The position numbers were made by a program, and so were the translations under genes. Shown piece by piece: positions 57,581-64,000 of a stretch of DNA of 64,000 nt. The stretch spans positions 2,969,590-3,033,589 of the forward strand of contig OY744471.1 of NCBI GenBank assembly GCA_963556145.1, written 5' to 3'. The notes under the pieces are model-generated. The model was not told the DNA's origin. It did not search any database and saw only the letters and a list, made by a program, of their open reading frames with translations. The stretch is from Hygrocybe punicea. Its lineage: Eukaryota > Basidiomycota > Agaricomycetes > Agaricales > Hygrophoraceae. Position 1 is the first letter of the stretch, and each line of letters opens with the position of its first letter.

Positions 57581-59080
57581 GCCAGCTCAATCCAGTTTTA
57601 TGTGAACCAACTTGAGTGCGTGATGTCCGAACATTCGCCCCTCCACTGGACCAGACGCGTTAAAAACAGTCATTCCGCGAGTGATATCAATGAAATTCGT
57701 GAATCCAACGAGCTTTCCTGTAGTCGGTCAAGGTTTGGCCGCCAACTGGCACCTTGGCGGGATGTTGGACAAGGACAGACACACCACAGTTGGGAAGACA
57801 GACAATTGCAAGTTGCGAATTTCAATATTTGTTCGGATGATTTCTGCTTTGTGACTTCCCTTTATCACACCCGCTAAACACACGATTCCGCCAGTCAGAT
57901 CGATGCCAACGAAGGCCAATGTCGCTGTACCGAGATGCCTTTGAGTTGCGAATAGCTGCACCCCATTCTGGTCAACCCAACACACTCAACAACCGTGCTC
58001 TCCTCGTTAAGGATGCGGTTCCGTCACTCCTGGGCAGTGCATTCAATGAATGCCTTACGGCGGACATCCCTCAGTTTCAGGAATGTCATTGCGGCCTTTT
58101 GGATGCAGTGGAATTGCGACGCTGCTTCTGTTTGGCCAAGCTATGGGCGCGCCAATCATTGAATCTGTTTGGGAGCTTAACTGGGTTTGCAGTTCCGTCA
58201 GCAAGCCCTGACATCTGTTGGCCTTGTGATGCTGCCAGCTGGTGCTGTTTTGATCACGCCAGAGTGACACAACGGTCGAGCTAACTCCGCATGAAGGCCA
58301 AGGACGACTTTGTTTCAGCATACCCTTTCTACCCCGTTTCTTCCGATGGTTATCATCCGATACCCTTCGCCATGCAAGAATCGCAGAAAATTGAGCTAGC
58401 ATGTGCCCAACGACGATCTGGTCAGGTTGGGCATTCCAGGATACCTGCTTCGGTGGAGGTTATTTCTCATCTGTGTTGATAACCCACTTCGCCTGACATG
58501 GTGAACAGAACACGCGGCACCCTCTCTCGGAGGTGATTCACTGAACGTATCCCGCATCGTCAGTCCGTACTCAGATGCGTCGCAGGCTGTCCTCTGAGTC
58601 CATGTCCCGACGAGGTGCTTCATCTCGGTGCAACGCTGTGGTTATCTGGGTCTGTGAAGCCAATATATGGTGAGTCTCAACTGCGTTGTCCTCAGAAGCA
58701 GCATCCCTGATCCCCCCGCAAAGAACCATTCGAACTTTATACCTCATTGAATTCCGTTGCATAGGATATTAGGAAGACTCCAACGTGATGCGAGACTTTT
58801 TTGGGCCGAAACGTATATTAGTTTCGAAAGTCTGTAGGGGCCGGGGTTGCTGTGTCAAAGTGCTACGGATGCCCAGTGTACGAGGCTGGCCAAAACCAAA
58901 ACGAGAGTTTTGTAATTTTACGTGCATATGTAAATAACAGCAGAAATTTACTGCGGAACAATTCTACACCCTTCATCGATACATTCCCGCACTTTCTACG
59001 TAAATTTGAGTCATGCCACAAGAGAAAGAAACGGTGAGATAGTTGCGGTCATGCTCGGAGTATAAACTACTTACGATCCA
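57581..59080. other. 1.5-kb stretch without a supported gene
   Basis: ORFs of 60-120 codons occur on both strands (for example 57919-58284 plus, 58055-58402 minus) and overlap each other without domains or good splice signals. The 3' end of the DUF3638 gene lies at 59081. A decayed gene is possible but cannot be shown. Confidence 0.4.
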
Positions 59081-62000
59081 TCATATATCAACTTCAAAAT
59101 CCTCCTTGGCCAGTGTTCTCGTATACAGAATTTTCCCCAGATGGGTCAAGGAGTAGCTCATTCCTTTGCGGCGATGTCCAATGTGTTCCTTCAGGTAAGG
59201 CAACGGGCTTTTGCTGAATTGACAGTCAGACATCATTGCTCCTCGACGATGCTGAGGTTTGATGAACCCGTCGTCCTGGATGTGAACGTCCTCCGCAGCT
59301 TGCAGTTCTTTGGTATATACGCCTAGGAACATGCAGAGTTGTTGATATGCCTCGTAATCTGGTAAGTACAATTGCCCGGCGTAGAGATTTAGTTCCTGCA
59401 CCAATCTCGCTGCTGGCGCTACCCATAGGTTCGGCAGAGTAGGGATACAGTAGAATGTGAGGTCGTCGAAAGACTTCATCGCTTGCATGACTTTAGGTGT
59501 ATATTGATGGAGATGAACAGATTTGCTCCGACGTATTTCTGGAAGCAAATCGTTCACTTCGTAAGGGCTGAGTACGACGAGGATTGTGTGGCCACCGGAC
59601 GCCCCCGATACAATCCAATGGACAGGCCTCAGATAATCTCCAATGCCATTTGTTGCACCTTGAATTGTGATTAAGAAGTCCCTCGTTGCTAGCAGGTTTG
59701 ATGATGGCGCATGGGACGCAGCGGCAGCGATGTGGATGGGAGAAAAGGGGGCGAGCAGTCCGGATTGTGGTGGAATCGCACCTGTTCGGACAAATTCACG
59801 AACGAGTGGGTGGACTTTGTGCGTCGCAGCCTTCGCTTTGGGAGGCCGCTCAACTTGGTGCTCGCGTTCAATCTCGTGGATCACCTCGCGTTCTTGTTCT
59901 TCTTCCATTCGCGTTTCTGAGAACGAGAGAACTCCAAGCATTTGGCATCGATCGTGAATGTCAGGAAAGTCGAAGGTTAGGGGATTCGATTCGCCAGGAG
60001 AGTTAACTCCATACATGGATTCCAGATGCCGAGCTTCCGGCTGAAGCCACGAAGACGTAAGGACAGAAATGTCCGTAGTCTTGAATGAAGAAAACTCAAA
60101 CCAATCTTTTTGCCGGAGGAGGTAGTCGATACCTTGTTGAGCCCAATGAGGAACGTGATGCTGGATTTCCGCACAAGTTTCTCTCATAGCCCACCGCAAG
60201 ACATCCAGACTACCGATGCTTTGGGTTGAAGTCTTCCCAGCCGCCTCTCGAATTCTCCGATCGACTTCAAGCGCAGCAATAAAAATGACAGACTGACCAA
60301 ATCCCAGCTTCCGCATGCGCATGCAGCCTGGGTATATTGGTTATTACTTCGAAGATACGTTTCGAGTCTTATACATACTGACCTTGGAGAAGTCGGTCTT
60401 TGGTAACTTTGGGTCCTAGTGTAACAGCGGCCCGAGCGTGCCGGGGTAGCTTCAGATCGGTGCCTCTGGTGTGTACATCGTCCAGATAGACCAAACACTT
60501 GTCGAGTTGCTGGTTGTAAGGAGAAGATATGAACGACTCGGTTTCGCCATCTTGAGTCAAGACAGCCATGTCATCATTATCGTCGAAATATATGGCCGCG
60601 GGGACGTCTGACTTCAAGGAGAGCCAATATTTGACTAACTCAATGTTGCGCATTTCCAGAATCTGCGCTCCAACATCCAACAAGACTCGGATTTCAGGAG
60701 TCTGATGCACAAGCAGCTTCACAAGGCATTTTGCGGAGGGGCGAGGGCTACTAGGGCTCTGGGCACACATGTAGTTGTCGTTCTCGTCGGATTGTAGCAG
60801 AAATGTGACGACCTTTGCGTTGGTGCTCAGCTGCTGGAGGGGATCTTGCTGAAAAATAGAGGTCGGCAGGAGGTACTTATTGTCGTTGGTACCACTGAAC
60901 CCGGTCGTAGCATGCGCTTTGCTTTCCGCGATGTCCCAACCCGAGGTTGCTAGTTTTTTGGGAAATTCTTTCGCTTCCTTGGGGAAGACAATGTGTGCCA
61001 AGAAGAAATCAACGACGGCCTGATTGCAACAGAACAGTGGCATAAGGAGGCTTTCCCGCTGCTCGACATCTCTGATATTGACCCCACTAAGTTGGCGCAA
61101 GGTCGGCGGGACAGAACCACCGCCAGTGCGAACCCAGTGTTCGTACTCCATGGTCGGGTTATCAAGCTTGAAAAGATACTGAAAACAAAGATCGACTTGT
61201 TCGTCGGATAGGCCTTGGTAGTAGTAGCTGAGGCAGGTTAGCGTAATTGCGATATCTGGATGTCCGAATTCTGCTCTGAGTGCTGGAACATCTTTGGCTC
61301 GATAAGGAACAGCCAACAATGAGCGGCTTGAGTCGAGCCCATAATCTACTCGCCATCGCCTTTCCTTCAAAGCATACACAAGGATCCCATGGCCCAATAG
61401 GCCACGTAGCAGCAACAGACTCTTCCATGAGCTACTGTCTCCGCAGTGCTCCTTAATCAAAGTAGCATCCTCCAACGAGATGTTGAAATTGACGATGAAA
61501 TTGAGAGTAACTCGGCGAACATGTTCAGGAAACAGGGCAAAGGAGCAATTCGAGAGAGCACCATCGAGAATGTCCTCGGCAATCCGAAATACAAGATCTG
61601 TGCCTGCATCGACTTGAAGTATACGAATAGGAGGGAAGCTTCCGTTACAACTCTGTCCGACTTCTGCTCCAAGAGGAAACCGACTGTGTGTTGCTGTCAC
61701 ATGTTTTCGAATGAGCGTAAGGACTTGCTGAATTATTGTCCAGCGGTCTGGGTGATGTTCAAGGAGTTGCTGTTGTCCAACCGTGTAGACCAGTTGGTAC
61801 CGGACATGCAAAATCTCGTCACTTTCGTCAAGAATATCTCTGGAGTTGTCTTCAAGCCACCTCTGAGATGCCAACAATTGCTCGGCGACGCCCTGATCTT
61901 CCACGGTGATCGAACACAGAAGTCGGTCTATGCCCATGAGCTTGAATGAAAGTATGTGTTCTGGCTGTACAAGCAGAACGCCACCGATACGCATACACCT

Positions 62001-64000
62001 CTCATACAAGGTTTGGATCAGCTGCGTTTGCCGGGATCCGACCTGAACTGTACGGGAGAAGGGCATGTAGAATATTTGCCGATTTACGAGACCGCTCAAC
62101 CGTTCAACAAGTAAACGGAACATCTGGCTGGCGAGTGCCTTCAGCACAACGACTCTCACTAGCTTCCGTCCATCTGCCAGTGCGGCGGCAACCAGGGGAA
62201 CAATGACGGACGACTTGCCTTCTCCCATATTGAGCTGGAAGACTGAGTTCTGCCCTGAGGATGGAGTGATCATTTCCTTTGCAAAGTCGATCTGAAGAGG
62301 CCGAGCATGGAAATCACTATCCAACTTCGCCGCGTTCAAATCAGCTGTGATATCTTGTATAACGGTTGTGTAATTTACCTGGATCAATAGCCAGTCTGGG
62401 TTCTGCATGGCATCATTATCGTCGAATATGGCGTGCTTCGACTCTTTCAAGAAGTCCTCTTGATTCGAAAGGAGAGTCAACTCAATGAGACGATGAGAAC
62501 GTTGAAGCAATAGGAGTCCTTGCGCGAAAGCGATTAACACCCTTTGCCACGGAGCCGATAGGTTGGTGTAACAGGTGTATGTCAATTTACCCAGCAGGGA
62601 GCGGGTCGTGATGCGAGGCCACAGGCCGGCCGTGAACATTGCGCGCTCAACTAGACTGGAGTACGACAGTGATTCATATATCAATTGAAAGCACTTTGTG
62701 AAGTGAGTATTGCATCGGTTTCGGTATTCAAGGAGGGCATCCATGGAATAGGGAATACGATCTGGGACAACTTCAATCGCTTGATTGCCCAAAGCCTGTT
62801 GACTCATAGCCAAGTCGTTTCCGTAGCGCGTATAGAATGCGTTAGTGTGGCTGTGTTGAAATTCGGAGAGCAGTGGTTGCAAACTAGACCTGAAGGTCTG
62901 GCGTGGTCGTCCCTTGCCGGACCTGGCCAGGCCGTCACACGGCGGAGAATGTACCTTCGGCAAAATCGACTCAGCTCCCAAAAGAGCTGGGGGCGAATCC
63001 AACACCGGTGCAACTCGATGGAGAAGATTGTCGAACGAGATGAATGCATATGTTGAAGCAGATTGAGCTGAGCAAGGCGTAAATGCATACAACGGCGCTG
63101 TCGACAGTGACTCTGCCAGATAAACTTCATCCAACACAGCTTGAACTTCTTTAAAGTGATCCCGTAGGGCTGTGTTAAGATAACAGCTCCGAAAGTAACA
63201 TCTGACGCTTCCCGACAGGCGCGAAATGTCAAGGAAGGGAAAGCGTGAACTTGGTGGGTTGGAAGGAAGGTTCTCGCAGGGCCACTGATCCATGAGCAGG
63301 TCAACTACTTCGCGCACTTGTGAGCCAAGCTGGGTGTCATAGTGTGACACACGCCTTCGACCAAGTTCAGTCATGTTCTCTCCATTTACGGCCGGGATTT
63401 GCATTGCCGGACTATTTTCGAATGAAATAGCGCAGGAGTGACACATTTTTGATAAGCCTTGCGGCTGAAACCCGTCAGAGAGATTATAGAATGACCATGA
63501 AGGTGGATGTAAAGTGCGAAAATGAGGAATTGTTGCAAATGAAAGCAAGGTGGGGACGAGGCTTCTCTGATTCTGTGAGACATATCCAAAAGCGCACAGA
63601 CAAAAAGCCAACTGGTAGCGGTCCCTGTGTCTCAAGCTTGTACGGCACAAATTGTAGATGGACATCCATGTTTTCGGCAGATCCATCTCCAACCAACTCC
63701 GAGAATAGGATAAGGTCAACTGGTTCTCTGGACCAGACACGTGTCTCCAGTCTTTGACTGTGTCAAACAGCCTACGGGACGTATGCAGTCTGTCTGGCCA
63801 ACCGTGCACCAACGCCGAGACGTTGAAGGCAGAAGCTTCTCCGTCAGTGGCAAGATCCCGTGAGCTATATTCAACATCTCCATTGTTGGGTGACAGCAGG
63901 GCTGTGAATTCTTCTGGATAATAGATTGTGTCACGACGTGCAGCACGTTCCACCAAATGAGCAGTGTTCTTCGAAATGACAAATGTAGCACCAGATTCGT
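59081..64000 (-). CDS. Giant DUF3638/DUF3645 protein, N-terminus beyond window
   Basis: The open frame enters at the right edge and continues with no break to about 60369. After an intron (about 60322-60380) it runs on to the C-terminus at 59081. Signature segments: a P-loop-like QLNMGEGKSSVIVPLVAAAL, KALASQMFRLLVERLSGLVN, GGVLLVQPEHILSFKLMGID, VDYGLDSSRSLLAVPYRAKD, a helicase-like VYLDDVHTRGTDLKLPRHAR, AVTLGPKVTKDRLLQG/CMRM over the intron and RKLGFGQSVIFIAALEVDRR. These are the DUF3638 and DUF3645 blocks of very large (around 3000-residue) fungal proteins with SF2-helicase-like motifs. Function is not established; some databases list deubiquitinase activity. Only about 1600 C-terminal residues are seen. 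Confidence 0.9.

Overview
The window is nuclear DNA of a filamentous basidiomycete, most likely an agaricomycete. Genes are intron-dense, with 45-60 nt GT-AG introns. Family content supports this: KDZ transposase, a multi-copy-type RecQ-like helicase, a tyrosine recombinase of the DNA breaking-rejoining type, paired glyoxal-oxidase-like copper radical oxidases, a GH71-WSC protein and sphingolipid C9-methyltransferase. No rRNA, tRNA or CRISPR array was recognised.

The two halves differ sharply. Positions 1 to about 27.9 kb are accessory, repeat-rich DNA: AT-rich intergenic sequence, decayed coding fragments and a stack of DNA transposons. For seven insertions I can read both ends and a flanking target duplication. 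These are a 0.7-kb hAT-type MITE (9108-9811), a likely solo LTR (9825-10463), a fold-back hAT-type element (11312-12541) with a second MITE inside it (11583-11925), a 6.8-kb element with hAT-type ends (12584-19367) with a hairpin MITE inside it (14136-14578), and an 8.5-kb two-gene KDZ transposon (19439-27899). The KDZ companion gene itself carries a 135-bp LTR-like insertion with only a 4-bp repeat. Removing the large insertions joins short strips of older sequence that lead directly into the 5' end of UTP22.

From about 27.96 kb to the end the sequence is ordinary gene-dense euchromatin. In order: UTP22/Nrap (+), sphingolipid C9-methyltransferase (-), YIF1 (+), a secreted GH71 alpha-1,3-glucanase with a WSC domain (+), class II myosin heavy chain (-), UTP7/WDR46 (+), an unknown gene (+), two tandem copper radical oxidases (+), 3-hydroxyanthranilate 3,4-dioxygenase (-), an unknown low-complexity protein (+), a roughly 1.5-kb stretch without a supported gene, and a giant DUF3638-type protein (-) running off the right edge.

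The most unusual object is the 6.8-kb element. It has hAT-like TIRs beginning TAGTGTTGCC and an 8-bp duplication GTTCCTGT, but I see no hAT transposase. Instead it holds a decayed tyrosine recombinase gene convergent with a SAP-domain protein gene, plus the 5' part of a PHO85-type cyclin gene. The KDZ transposon is also notable: its roughly 0.57-kb TIRs each contain an outward-pointing TATA box followed by the same roughly 90-codon ORF, and one of them faces UTP22.
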